This document shows positions 1 to 9,357 of a DNA stretch of 25,000 nt, piece after piece. This DNA is from Zelonia costaricensis (taxonomy: Eukaryota; Euglenozoa; Kinetoplastea; Trypanosomatida; Trypanosomatidae), in NCBI GenBank assembly GCA_030849075.1, contig JASAOO010003557.1:1-25000 (forward strand). Reading direction: 5' to 3'. The notes beneath the pieces were generated by a model. The model saw nothing but the letters and a program-made list of their open reading frames with translations. It ran no database searches and had not been told where the DNA came from. A program made the translations under genes and the position numbers. Each line of letters begins with the position of its first letter. Position 1 is the first letter of the stretch.

Positions 1-3000
1 CTCGACACGGACCACAAGTACGTCGAGGCAGAGGAGTGCTACACCAAGGCCATCGTCCTCTTCCGCCAGGCCCTCTCCGACCCGAGCATGACGGAGCAGG
101 AGCGCCAGACGCTGATGAACTACATGAGCGACGTGGCCAAGCGCATCCAGCGTCTCCGCGCACTCATCCGAAGCGCCCAGACCGCCCACGACGCCGCCTT
201 CAGTGGCGGAGCAGGCGCCGCCGTGCCCACGCCAGAGCCTCGCGCGTCGCCCGCCGCGTCGCCAGGCCGGCACGCCGCAGCCAGCTTCTCCAGCGGCCAG
301 CCGTCCCCGTGCGGCTCGTGCACGGCCAGGCCGCAGGGCGGCGCCGGCAGGGACGCGAAGAAGCCGGCGGACGGCATCGACAACGACCTTGCCCTGCTCG
401 ATGCGATCCAGGTGAACCAGACCGACCCGCTCCGCGACGCCAGCTCCAGCAAGCACACCGCGTCCTCGTCCGCGGGGTCGCCGGCGCTATCCACCGCATC
501 GGGGCAGGCCCCCAGCGCCGGCGGCGCAGGGCTGGACGGGGGCGGCAGGACCGGGGGCACGACGCCGGCCTCGCCCGCTTCACCCCCACCAGCTGCGCCG
601 GCGCGGTCGCAGAAGCCCTTCGGCGTCGCGGCGCACTTCGCGCCTCGCACGTCGGAGATGGTCTACAAGGCGATCGAGGTGGCCATTCAGCTCAGCCGGC
701 AGGGGGAGCTGAAGCGCGCCGTGGACGTACTGCAGCACGCCTACACGCAGGGCAGCCGCGAGCGCAACAACCCGGGCAACTTTAAGGAGATCGCAGAGAC
801 GCTGAAGCTGATGCGGGAGAAGTACTACGCCACGTACCCGCCGCGCTTTCTGCAGGACAACCCCATTCGGCCGGGCGAGATGGAGCTGCTGCGCAAGAGC
901 GGGATCACAAGCACCATCTTGCTGCCCCTGTGGGACGACGTGCAGGAGGGCTACGGCGCCGAGAACATCTTCATGCCGTGCGAAGGCGTCTGGGAGGACG
1001 CCTTTACGCCCAAACTGTGCCAGAAGCAGATCAGCGCCGGCGCCGTGCTGCAGCACTTGTCGGCGTACCAGAAGGCCGGGCTTGAGTACACGATTGTGCG
1101 TGAGGCGGACCCGCTGCATATCCAGCAGAGCGTCGTCGGCGACTGCTCCCTCGTTTGCAGTCTGATGATCTGCGCCAGCTACCAGAAGCGCTTCCCCAAC
1201 GCGAAGATTATCAGCAACGTCATCTATCCCCAGGACCGCGATGGGAACCCAATTCTGAACCCGAAGGGCAAGTACTGCGTCAAGATGCTGATCAACGGCA
1301 TCACCCGCATCGTCACGGTGGATGACCGGCTGCCGGTGCGGCCGCAGTCGCGCCGCTTCCTCTGCACCAGCAGCACCGACCCGAGCGAGCTGTGGGTGTC
1401 CATCATGGAGAAGGCGTTTGTGAAGGTGTGCGGTGGCAGCTACAACTTCCCCGGCAGCGTGAGCTACACGGACCTCTACAAGCTGAGCGGCTGGCTGCCG
1501 GACTCGACTGCCTTCGACAAGCCCGAGTTCGACCGCGAGTTCCAGTGGCAGCGGCTGCACCACAACTTCCGCGCCGGCGCGCTGCTCTTCACGGTGAGCA
1601 CGCCGAACGAGCTGTCCGCGGCCGACCAGGCCCTCGGCCTTGCGACCGGGCACGCCTACGCCGTGCTGGACATGCAGGAGGTGGGGGCGGAGCGCGTCAT
1701 GCTGCTACGCAACCCGTGGGGCAAGCAGGAATGGAATGGCAAGTACGGCCGCCGTGACACGAGCGAGACGAGCGCCGCCGTCCGCGCCGCCTTCGACCTG
1801 ACTCGCGAGAAGGAGGACATGGGCGTCTTCTGCATCGCCTACGACGACGTTGTGAGCCGCTTCGACAACTGCAGTCTCAGCTGGAACCCTTACATGCTGT
1901 TCCGCTCGCCGGAGGGGCAGCCGCGGCGGCCGGTGCGGCTTGCCTGCCACGGCACCTTCGAGTACACCCTCAGCACCGCCCTCTCCCCGCAGTTGCACAT
2001 CGGCGTCGTCGAGGCACCGAAGCGGACCCGCATGCACCTCATCCTGTCCCGCCACATCACGGACGTGTCCGAGTTCGGGCGGCAGTACGACAAGGACGAC
2101 GACACGACGCCCTTCCTCGCGCTCAAGGTGTACGACGTGACTGACTACCCTTCCGTGGCGCACCACCTCGGCGGCAAGTGCTCGCTCGAGATGTGCTACT
2201 GCCGCCGCCTCGCGTCCAACTCGGACTTCAAGACAAGCATCGAGCCACTCAACGACGTGGTGTACCGGGCCTCGTCGGCGCGCACCTTCAGCTTCGACTG
2301 CCCGGCCGGCACGAGCAACCTCGTCGTGGTGGTCGCCCGCACCGCATCGAGGGCGCAGCAGCCCTTCAACTTCACCGTGACGCTGCACACGGAGCTGGAG
2401 CAGATGCGGCTGCCGCGGCTGCAGACGAGACTCGGCAACGCGACGGAAGACAACAACTCCCTCCTCGCCAGCGCCAACGCGAACGTCGGCAACCCGCACG
2501 CCGGCGTCTACATGCACATGATCTCCGCCACCTCGCTTAAGTCGACGTCGCAGGTGGCAGGGGCGTGGGTGAAGGGCAAGACGTGCGGCGGCCGCACCGA
2601 CGCGACGACCTACGTCTTCAACCCGCAGTACCGCCTCCACCTCGATCAGCCGTCGCACGTGTCGGTGCGGCTCGCCGTCACGGGCCGCGACGTGCCGTGC
2701 TCCGTGCAGCTCATCAAACCGCTCGCGAACAGCAAGTACGACCCCAACAGCGGCAAGGCCAACCCACGCAAGCTCGTGGACTTCGACGGGCGCGTGGGCA
2801 ACGGGGCCCGGGCGGGTGAGCTGGTGCTGGAGAGCGCGCGCTACGCGTTCGGTGGGGCCGTGCTGGACAGCGCGTTGCCCTTCTGTGTGTGCTACGACCG
2901 CTACCGAGCGCTGGGCAAGCTGCAGTGGCGTGAGGCGAAGAAGGTGGTCGTGAACGTGGTCGCACCCGGGAAGGCGCCGGAGTCCTTCATCGTCTACGAC

Positions 3001-4080
3001 GTCGAGGACACGGACACCGCGGCGGTGCTGCTGCTGCACGCCATCAAGAAGGGCCGCGCTGCCTCGCCGCGAGACGCTCGCCTGAGCGTGAACGGGAAGC
3101 CGGTGATGCTGGAGGCGAGCATCGCGTCGCTCTTCCAGCTCGCCTCCAGCCTCGGCGGCGCCTCGCTCGCCGGTGAGGGCGGCGACGGTGCGACCACGGC
3201 CAAGTCCGTGACGGTGGCGCTCGAGCTGGACAGCAAGGCGGCCGCCATCGCGGCGGCCAGCGGCGCGGCAGCGAAGAAGCTGAAGGACACACTTGGCGAC
3301 ATCCTGTCCGACGTCCTCAAGTGCGCCTCTCAGTTCAGCAGCTACGTGCCCCGCCTCACGCACCTCGCGCGGCAGGCGAACGCGCTGCTGCCCGGTGACG
3401 CGAACGCCGATGTGCGGGCGTACGTGCTGGAGCTCGCCGCCTACCTTGGCGATTACGTGAGGCGGTGCGCCGGTGCCGTGCGCTCGGCCCAGACGCCGCA
3501 GACGCTGCTTCCGCTGCTTCCTGCCGGGGACTACACCATTATTCCATCCCTGTGGGAGAAGGGGGCGCCGGGCAACTTCGAGCTGACGGTGGAGACGTCG
3601 CAGCCGCACAAGCTGGCTGCCATTCCAGAGGAGGGGCACAACATGCAGGAGACGCTCCTGCGCGGTGCCCTGCGCCCGGTCGCGGCGCGCCTGTCGCTCG
3701 CCTTGCTCAAGCCCAAGTCCGTGCTGAACATGCGCGACGCCTTCTTTGAGAACAGCAAGGTGCAGATCACGTGTCCGGCGCGCAGCGTGTTTGTGAGCCG
3801 CCTGTTTGTATTGATGGACATGGTGGATGCCGAGGCAAAGGGGCAGCCAGCCAGGGCCCCAGCCACGAACCTGAGCCTCTTCCGTGTGCACGACGCGGCC
3901 ACGATGGAGCTTGTCTGTGCCGCTGACGAGTACGCTCACGGCGGGGTGTCCACGCCGCCGGTGGAGCTGGAGGCCAAGACGCCATACTTGCTTGTTGTGA
4001 GCGCAGAGAGTCCCTCGTCGGACAAGTACCTGCTGCGCATCTACACAAGCGGGAGCTGCACGGCGCAGCTCGCAAACTGA
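1..4080 (+). CDS. Calpain-7/PalB-like cysteine peptidase with MIT domains (5' partial)
   Basis: The frame is open from base 1, so the gene begins off the left edge; the ATG at 88 is internal. Codons below are counted from base 1. Codons 1-60 look like an MIT domain lacking the start of helix 1. Codons 63-215 are an Ala/Pro/Ser/Gly linker. Codons 219-280 look like a second MIT. The C2-family peptidase core follows: catalytic Cys in VVGDCS (codon 382) with the oxyanion-hole Gln six residues before it, His in TGHAYAV (551) and Asn in RNPWG (571). The triad is therefore intact, and Ser after the Cys matches calpain-7 rather than classical calpains. The C-terminal half holds beta-sandwich (calpain domain III/C2-like) modules, with conserved-looking segments at SWNP (about 625), LPAGDYTI (1173) and YLLRIYTS (1343). 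MIT domains of calpain-7 and PalB bind ESCRT-III, so a cytosolic/endosomal processing role is inferred. The family call is strong; the exact ortholog is not settled. Confidence 0.9.
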   Translation, partial: LDTDHKYVEAEECYTKAIVLFRQALSDPSMTEQERQTLMNYMSDVAKRIQRLRALIRSAQTAHDAAFSGGAGAAVPTPEPRASPAASPGRHAAASFSSGQPSPCGSCTARPQGGAGRDAKKPADGIDNDLALLDAIQVNQTDPLRDASSSKHTASSSAGSPALSTASGQAPSAGGAGLDGGGRTGGTTPASPASPPPAAPARSQKPFGVAAHFAPRTSEMVYKAIEVAIQLSRQGELKRAVDVLQHAYTQGSRERNNPGNFKEIAETLKLMREKYYATYPPRFLQDNPIRPGEMELLRKSGITSTILLPLWDDVQEGYGAENIFMPCEGVWEDAFTPKLCQKQISAGAVLQHLSAYQKAGLEYTIVREADPLHIQQSVVGDCSLVCSLMICASYQKRFPNAKIISNVIYPQDRDGNPILNPKGKYCVKMLINGITRIVTVDDRLPVRPQSRRFLCTSSTDPSELWVSIMEKAFVKVCGGSYNFPGSVSYTDLYKLSGWLPDSTAFDKPEFDREFQWQRLHHNFRAGALLFTVSTPNELSAADQALGLATGHAYAVLDMQEVGAERVMLLRNPWGKQEWNGKYGRRDTSETSAAVRAAFDLTREKEDMGVFCIAYDDVVSRFDNCSLSWNPYMLFRSPEGQPRRPVRLACHGTFEYTLSTALSPQLHIGVVEAPKRTRMHLILSRHITDVSEFGRQYDKDDDTTPFLALKVYDVTDYPSVAHHLGGKCSLEMCYCRRLASNSDFKTSIEPLNDVVYRASSARTFSFDCPAGTSNLVVVVARTASRAQQPFNFTVTLHTELEQMRLPRLQTRLGNATEDNNSLLASANANVGNPHAGVYMHMISATSLKSTSQVAGAWVKGKTCGGRTDATTYVFNPQYRLHLDQPSHVSVRLAVTGRDVPCSVQLIKPLANSKYDPNSGKANPRKLVDFDGRVGNGARAGELVLESARYAFGGAVLDSALPFCVCYDRYRALGKLQWREAKKVVVNVVAPGKAPESFIVYDVEDTDTAAVLLLHAIKKGRAASPRDARLSVNGKPVMLEASIASLFQLASSLGGASLAGEGGDGATTAKSVTVALELDSKAAAIAAASGAAAKKLKDTLGDILSDVLKCASQFSSYVPRLTHLARQANALLPGDANADVRAYVLELAAYLGDYVRRCAGAVRSAQTPQTLLPLLPAGDYTIIPSLWEKGAPGNFELTVETSQPHKLAAIPEEGHNMQETLLRGALRPVAARLSLALLKPKSVLNMRDAFFENSKVQITCPARSVFVSRLFVLMDMVDAEAKGQPARAPATNLSLFRVHDAATMELVCAADEYAHGGVSTPPVELEAKTPYLLVVSAESPSSDKYLLRIYTSGSCTAQLAN

Positions 4081-4108
4081 TGTGAATGTAGGCGGGGGCA
4101 CAGTGGTT

Positions 4109-4126
4109 TGTGTGTGTGTGTGTGTG
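4109..4126 (+). repeat. (TG)9 microsatellite in the calpain 3' flank
   Basis: Perfect TG repeat, 28 bases after the calpain stop codon, so expected in the 3' UTR. Confidence 0.95.
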
Positions 4127-4924
4127 ATTGCTGGAGCGCCAGTGCTTGCCTCGTCTCCAGGCTTCCTCTCTCCCCCTTCTATGGTTGGCGTTAAAGGGAG
4201 AGAAGCGGGATATACGGGCGGGAGGGAGTCGAGGTGCCGAGCCTGTGAAGAGCGCCGTGAGAAGCAACGTGATGGCGTTGAAGCCCCTCCCCTCTTCCTC
4301 CTTCGCGCCAAGGCAGTGAGGCCTGCGTTTCGTGGCCCGCTATTCCACAGAGCGCATAGAGGGGCCAGCACATGGCCTGCCCCTACGTATGTGTGTGTCA
4401 TGGAGAAGAGGAAGACGTGTCGTGGCAGCGACACAAACACGTGTCATGTGCACACCTGAGAAAGAGAAGCGATCTAGGAGAAGACGGAGTGCGTGCGGAC
4501 GAGAAACATGACGTTGACGGGGTTGTGCTGTCTGCCGCTTCAAGAAAAAAGAAAAGGAAAAGATGGATTGCGGTCATCACCGAGAAGCAGTCGACGCGAT
4601 GCACGCTGTGCTGAGCGCTCGAAGGCGCCGTGGCGGCGGAGACGCATATCGCGTTGGATGGGAGAGGGGCACAGTGAGCGAGGCAGCGGACAGCTCCAGG
4701 GGAAGGGAATGGAATCAAGTGGCTTCCCCGGCGTCGTGGTGTTCCCGCCGACAGAATCTTCTTCACGTCCCTCTCACGCGATGTGCTCGGCGCACGCGCG
4801 CTGAACGGCGTGGCTGCCGTCTTCGTCGCCTTCCACTTTTCCCCCTGTCCTTTACAACTGAACGTACTCTTCTTCGACCGTCTCACACCATTCCCATTCT
4901 TTCCATTTCTTTTTGGGCACTGTG

Positions 4925-4950
4925 ACACACACACACACACATCACACACA
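4925..4950 (+). repeat. (AC)n microsatellite
   Basis: Sixteen bases of perfect AC repeat, then a one-base interruption and a further CACACACA run. It lies in non-coding sequence upstream of the next splice acceptor. Confidence 0.9.
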
Positions 4951-5249
4951 TACAAGTATTCGCCACAGCCACTGTGTGCGACGCCCGGGCTCACCAGCCC
5001 GCACACTCGGATTGCCTCGTAAAATACTCGAAACAAAAGACGCCCTGTTTCTGGTGTTTCTGCTGTCGCGCCTTTTCTCTCTCTGTGTGTTTCTAGAACC
5101 GCGCCGCACGCCTCTTCCTTCACCACTTGAGGCGCTCGCCTGCGTGCTCATCACCCCGATTGGGGGGACGGGACCTTCCGCTCCTTTTTTTCCTTCTCTT
5201 GCTCCTTCGAAGTGTTGTCCCAACGGCACAACGCGGAGGGTTTCACCAG

Positions 5250-5347
5250 CCTTTCTCTTTTGTTTGCTTTCTTGCGTTCCCCTCCTGGGTTGTTCTCGTA
5301 CCCCCCCTCTGTTCCAATCAAGCTGCCCTGTCCTCTTCCGCCCCCAG
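5250..5347 (+). promoter_or_regulatory. Polypyrimidine tract and trans-splice acceptor for the 5387 gene
   Basis: A pyrimidine-dominated stretch from 5250 has no AG until 5321-5322; a second AG, preceded by CCGCCCCC, is at 5346-5347. Either could accept the spliced leader. No ATG lies between 5322 and the chosen start at 5387, which supports both the acceptor and the start. Confidence 0.6.
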
Positions 5348-5386
5348 GCCACACCAACACAGATCCCGCCAGCTTCTCTCCCCCCA

Positions 5387-8386
5387 ATGCCTCGCCGGCT
5401 TACGGAGCGCCAGTATGTGTGGACGCGGAGGATCCTGGTGGTGTCGCACGCCATCACCTTCTGGCTCGCGATGAGCATGATGATTGTCCCGCTCGTGGAG
5501 CGGCGGGTCTTTTTGGCTTACTACGAGGTCGTCACTGAGCCGCGACGGGGAGTGCGCTATGCCAGCGCGTACATGATTGCCAGCGCCATCGTCGGCATTT
5601 TGCAGCCGCTATTTTTCTTCAGCTGCTTGGTGGCGTACCCCTTGGTGCGACAGCGGTATTGGGCGCGGCGCCATCACCAGCGCTGCCTCGCCGTGGAGGC
5701 GGACCTCGCGCAGGCGGCCCTGCAGCGCACGCCCTCGTCCCTTGCGCCTGGGCACGGCGGCGGCGCCTCAGCCCTCGACGGTCCGCTCAGCGTAGGCACG
5801 TCCGGCTCCCTGCACAGCCTGATTGACGCTATGCAGAGCTCGACGCACACCACGGACTCGCACGCGCACCCGCCACACAACGACCTGCTTGTTCCCGAAG
5901 ACAGCTTGCCGCCGGTGGCGCCGTCCGGCAGTCGCGCGGGGCGGGAAAGCTTGGCGGCTGCCGGAGCAACAGGGGAGCGACCACGTGCAAGCTCTGCCAG
6001 TGAGGCGAGGGTAGACAGCAACGCAGTCAGTCCGCCGCGGCGGCTAGTTTCACAGCGTGGCGACTCGGAGCTGTCGCTGACCGACTCGTCTGACACGTCG
6101 CCGTCTGCGCCGTCGTCGCCGCCAACGCAGCCGCTGTCGGCACCCGCGCTCGCGCCGCAGCCCTTGAGCACCATTGCGTGGCCGCCAACACCGTCTCCAC
6201 CGCCGGCGCACTTCGAGCCCCTGCCGGAGGAGCAGGACGCTGCCGGTAGCAGCACCACCGTCGGCGCCGCAGGTCACAGCATCGTGTCCAACCCGTTCTC
6301 GGGCCGCTCCACCCCGGAGGCCCACGCCATGTCGCTCTCCCGCACCGCGCCAGCCGTAGCCGTCCGCAGCGGTGGCCCGGCGATGGCGTTTGTGCAGTCG
6401 CCGCGGCGGCAGCACCAGAGCGGGGTGCACCCGTCGTTTTACGTGTTGACGGTACCACCCACATCAGACGGCGGCGTGGCGACGAAGGCAGTGGCGGCTG
6501 GCAACAGCGACGGCGGCGCACGCGACGGCTCAGACAGCTCCGACCCGAGCTCGCCCCTGGCGCCCGGGATGGAGTTCACGGCCGCCGAGCTCCCCGTCGG
6601 ACCGGCAACGGCCACCGAACCCGGCGAGTTCGCAGGACGGCTGCGGCCTCTACCGCTAGGCTACCACGGCGCGCAGACGCTCACGACGCTGCTGAACTCC
6701 GAGCGCGCCTCGTCCACAACCGTGTCCGCCACAACAACGGCGACAACCTCCACAGAGACTGGGACGGCGACGCACAGCAGCGGCACGGCGACGTCCTCGA
6801 TGAAGCAGTCGCACCACAGCTCACCTAAGAACAAGAGCGCAAATCACTTTGTGCACACCCCGCTCACCGCCGTGACGGCGTCGCCGTCCTTGTTCAGCCG
6901 CACCCACCAGCGGTGGTCGCACTTTCCGAGCGAGGGCGGCGCCAGCATCAGCGTGCGCAACATGTACACAGACGGCTCTTCACTCGCGCTGTCGAAGCGC
7001 TCGATGATGGGTGCCGAACCGACGGTGGCCCCGACGGTGGCGGGCTCGCCGGCGGCCTCGGTGCAGGATGGGGAGGGGGAGGTGGCGATTGCGATGTCGA
7101 GGGAGGAGGTGCAGGTGCCCGTTTTGCCGCCGCGGCGACCGAGGTCCTCGTCCGCCAGCAGCTCTCCCGACCGCAGTTGGGGAACGCTCCTCCTGCGCTG
7201 GCTGCCGTGGCGCGCCGTTGGCGACGACAGCGGGACGGCGGCGGCCTCGACTGGAGCCACGCAGGCAGCCACAAGTTCGCCGCCTACGGACGGCAAAGTG
7301 CAGCCCCCGGAACTGCGCACAACGCAACCGCCCGCCTCCCGTGCCACCGCGTCACTTCCAGCCGCGGTGCTGCGCCACTATCTCAACTCCGACGGGGTGC
7401 TCCACTTTGCGCAAACGGCGTACTTCTGGGTTACCGCTACGGGCATTCTGATCATGTCTGTATTTGGCATCATCTGGATCTTGAACGACGAGCTGTCGGT
7501 GCTCGGCGATGTGCTGACGATGGCGGAGGGCTGGAACAACGTCTTCATCTACCGAAACGTTTCCACCACCGTGGATGAGAAGCTGTGCAAGGCGGAGCTT
7601 GCGCGGCGCTGCAGTGGTGGGTCGGCGCTGTGCAACGCAACCTCCTACCCGAGCGCCGCCGCCGCGCACGCCGCGCGGTGCCCTTTTTGTCTGCCAGAGC
7701 AGCAAGCCGCCATCTCCAGCTTCACGCGCCTTTGCTCTGTTGCGTACGATCCCGGCTCGCAGTTCGGGACGTCGTTCCTGGTGCTGCTGGCGACGTGCGT
7801 CACTGCCAGCCTCGTCGCACTTTGCGCGGCGGTGTTCAGCTCCGGGACGGGTGTGCTGCCCACGCTGCCGTACGTGTCCGCGCTGCAGCGCAAGAAGGAG
7901 GCGGAGGAGGCGGCGTCGCTGCTCGTGCGGGAAGGTCCATTTGCCGTTCCAGGTGCTGCCACCCTCACGGCCTCGACGCTGACACAGCCCACCGCACGAG
8001 ACGAGGAGATGCGCGTGCCATCCGTGATCCTGCGCCCCGCTGCCGCGACCACCGGCGTCGCCTCTTTGCTGGAGACGCCGACGGCGGTGGCGCAGTCGCG
8101 CGCGCGCTTGGTGCACACCTTCGAAGGTCTGCACGCCCCCACTGCCGCGCTGCTGCCGCCCTTGTCTGTTGTCATGGCGGAGATGCCCGCGAGCGTGGGC
8201 GATACAGCGTTGGCGCAGGGGGCTGTGGCGACCTCGCCGCTGTCGAGATCGACTGGCGACTGCTCGTCGAGGCGCGGCAGCGAGGGCCGCGCAGACGCGT
8301 CCCAGTCACTTGTGGAGGGCGTCGACGACGCCCTCGACCCACTGCACACTGTCGGCGACAACGCCGCCGCTTCCATGCCGCACTGA
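5387..8386 (+). CDS. Four-helix membrane protein with giant inner loop, unknown function
   Basis: 999 residues; I do not recognise the family. The frame stays open to the left, but 5387 is its first ATG, and the sequence before it is a low-complexity splice region. Visible parts: a basic N-terminus (R3, R4, R8, R14, R15); helix 1 at about 16-37; a loop of about 23 residues; helix 2 at about 61-87, followed by a basic flank. Residues 88-678 are Ser/Pro/Ala/Thr-rich and probably disordered. Helix 3 is about 679-700. A loop of about 92 residues holds six Cys and two N-glycosylation sequons (NVS, NAT). Helix 4 is about 795-818, then a low-complexity tail to 999. Positive charges place the N-terminus, long loop and tail in the cytosol and the Cys-rich loop outside or in the lumen, where disulfides could form. 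The topology echoes tetraspanins, but no CCG motif is present. Confidence 0.85.
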   Translation: MPRRLTERQYVWTRRILVVSHAITFWLAMSMMIVPLVERRVFLAYYEVVTEPRRGVRYASAYMIASAIVGILQPLFFFSCLVAYPLVRQRYWARRHHQRCLAVEADLAQAALQRTPSSLAPGHGGGASALDGPLSVGTSGSLHSLIDAMQSSTHTTDSHAHPPHNDLLVPEDSLPPVAPSGSRAGRESLAAAGATGERPRASSASEARVDSNAVSPPRRLVSQRGDSELSLTDSSDTSPSAPSSPPTQPLSAPALAPQPLSTIAWPPTPSPPPAHFEPLPEEQDAAGSSTTVGAAGHSIVSNPFSGRSTPEAHAMSLSRTAPAVAVRSGGPAMAFVQSPRRQHQSGVHPSFYVLTVPPTSDGGVATKAVAAGNSDGGARDGSDSSDPSSPLAPGMEFTAAELPVGPATATEPGEFAGRLRPLPLGYHGAQTLTTLLNSERASSTTVSATTTATTSTETGTATHSSGTATSSMKQSHHSSPKNKSANHFVHTPLTAVTASPSLFSRTHQRWSHFPSEGGASISVRNMYTDGSSLALSKRSMMGAEPTVAPTVAGSPAASVQDGEGEVAIAMSREEVQVPVLPPRRPRSSSASSSPDRSWGTLLLRWLPWRAVGDDSGTAAASTGATQAATSSPPTDGKVQPPELRTTQPPASRATASLPAAVLRHYLNSDGVLHFAQTAYFWVTATGILIMSVFGIIWILNDELSVLGDVLTMAEGWNNVFIYRNVSTTVDEKLCKAELARRCSGGSALCNATSYPSAAAAHAARCPFCLPEQQAAISSFTRLCSVAYDPGSQFGTSFLVLLATCVTASLVALCAAVFSSGTGVLPTLPYVSALQRKKEAEEAASLLVREGPFAVPGAATLTASTLTQPTARDEEMRVPSVILRPAAATTGVASLLETPTAVAQSRARLVHTFEGLHAPTAALLPPLSVVMAEMPASVGDTALAQGAVATSPLSRSTGDCSSRRGSEGRADASQSLVEGVDDALDPLHTVGDNAAASMPH
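8315..8335 (+). repeat. Perfect 9-bp inverted repeat inside the coding region
   Basis: GAGGGCGTC and its exact reverse complement are separated by GAC, about 50 bases before the stop of the 5387 gene. It could form a hairpin in the mRNA, but it also encodes ordinary residues (VEGVDDALDP), so it may be chance. Confidence 0.5.
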
Positions 8387-8471
8387 TGCAGCACGTGAAG
8401 CGTTCAAGGCCAAATAAGGCTGAAGCGCAGTCGCTGACATTGTGCACACAAAATTAGCGGGTGCACGGCAG

Positions 8472-8489
8472 GTGTGCGTGTGTGTGTGT
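8472..8489 (+). repeat. GT-rich microsatellite
   Basis: GT repeat with one C interruption, about 85 bases after the stop of the membrane-protein gene. Confidence 0.85.
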
Positions 8490-8744
8490 CTGAGTGCTTC
8501 TTATGCCAGAAATACCCATGAAAGCAAACACACACAAAAAAGGTAAATGTCGAATGTGCTTCCACGTTGTTTTGGCCGGCCCTGAAGCAAAGCCGAGAAG
8601 GCTGATTTCTCCCGCAGGAGTGCGCGCGTCTCGTGCACTCTCCACAACCGCAACACATCGTCACGTTCCCGCCGCGCTTACTCTTGTGTGTGCGTTTTTG
8701 ACTTCCTGCTCCTGCCTGTAACTCTACAACGACTGCGTCGCCCG

Positions 8745-8837
8745 CGTTCCTCTTTCTTCTTCTTCTCTGCTTCCCTCCGCCTGCCGTTTCGCTTGCTTTT
8801 TTTTCTTCTGCTGCTCCTTCGCGCGCTTCTTGTGGAG
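8745..8837 (+). promoter_or_regulatory. Long polypyrimidine tract with AG, not next to a gene
   Basis: Around 90 bases of mostly C and T with no AG until 8836-8837. By trypanosomatid rules this is a strong trans-splice acceptor, yet no long ATG-initiated frame follows. It could set the polyadenylation of the upstream mRNA, accept a leader for a non-coding RNA, or be unused. Confidence 0.4.
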
Positions 8838-9042
8838 AGGGAGGGGGTGGAAGCCACATGCGGGGCGTTGTGGCCCCCTCCACGTCCTTCCCCCCACTTT
8901 GCCCCTTCTTACCCCCACCTAAGCAATGCTCGCACCCGGTGGCGCGCCAGGTATACACCAGCTGGATGGAGGTTGACGTGAGAAGAGTGAGTGGGGGGGG
9001 GAGGGGCGGAGAAAGCGAAGGAAGAGTGTGTCTTACCTGTAA

Positions 9043-9083
9043 GTGTGTGCGTGTGTGTGTCTGCGTGTGTGTATGTGTGTGTG
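9043..9083 (+). repeat. Imperfect (GT)n microsatellite
   Basis: About 40 bases of GT repeat with a few single-base interruptions in non-coding sequence. Confidence 0.9.
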
Positions 9084-9337
9084 GACGCTGAAGCGACAGA
9101 AAAGCGTGTTTCACTTTGTCCCACTTTTAAGAACGATCTCTTCGCCTAGTGTGACGATGGACGAGTGCTTGTAGAGCATCAACACTCCCCCCGCTCTCTC
9201 TTTCTTTCACCTTCCGAATGGCCGAGCTGCTCTGTGCGCGCGTTTGCATCCCTTGCCCGCTTGTCCGCACTTGATCGGCCAGCTCGTCTATCTTCCTCCG
9301 TTTGTTGACGGTAAAACCGCTACTCCGTCCTTGTTGA

Positions 9338-9357
9338 ACCTTTTCCTTTCTTTTTAG
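9338..9357 (+). promoter_or_regulatory. Candidate orphan trans-splice acceptor
   Basis: A compact C/T run ending in TTTTTAG (AG at 9356-9357), a textbook acceptor layout. No substantial ATG-initiated frame follows before the next acceptor region at about 10490. It may belong to a very long 5' UTR isoform or a non-coding transcript. Confidence 0.4.

Larger units (their letters stand above)
4081..5386 (+). other. Intergenic spacer between the calpain and membrane-protein genes
   Basis: No credible gene is seen. The left part should be the calpain 3' UTR. It starts with a (TG)9 run at 4109-4126 and continues purine-rich, with an A-rich stretch near 4543-4562. A (CA) microsatellite lies at 4925-4950. 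The right part, from about 5030, is pyrimidine-rich and leads into the splice acceptor of the next gene. Short reading frames on both strands have dinucleotide-repeat or low-complexity translations. Confidence 0.7.

Noticed and set aside
1705..4440. Long minus-strand reading frame (911 codons) opposite the calpain gene
   Set aside because: It overlaps a clear peptidase gene. Its translation is Arg/His/Val/Gly-rich, as expected from the reverse of G/C-ending codons, and shows no domain. It also runs through the GT repeat beyond the calpain stop.
4913..5386. Upstream extension of the membrane-protein frame
   Set aside because: It contains no ATG before 5387, begins in a CA repeat and runs through the polypyrimidine splice region.
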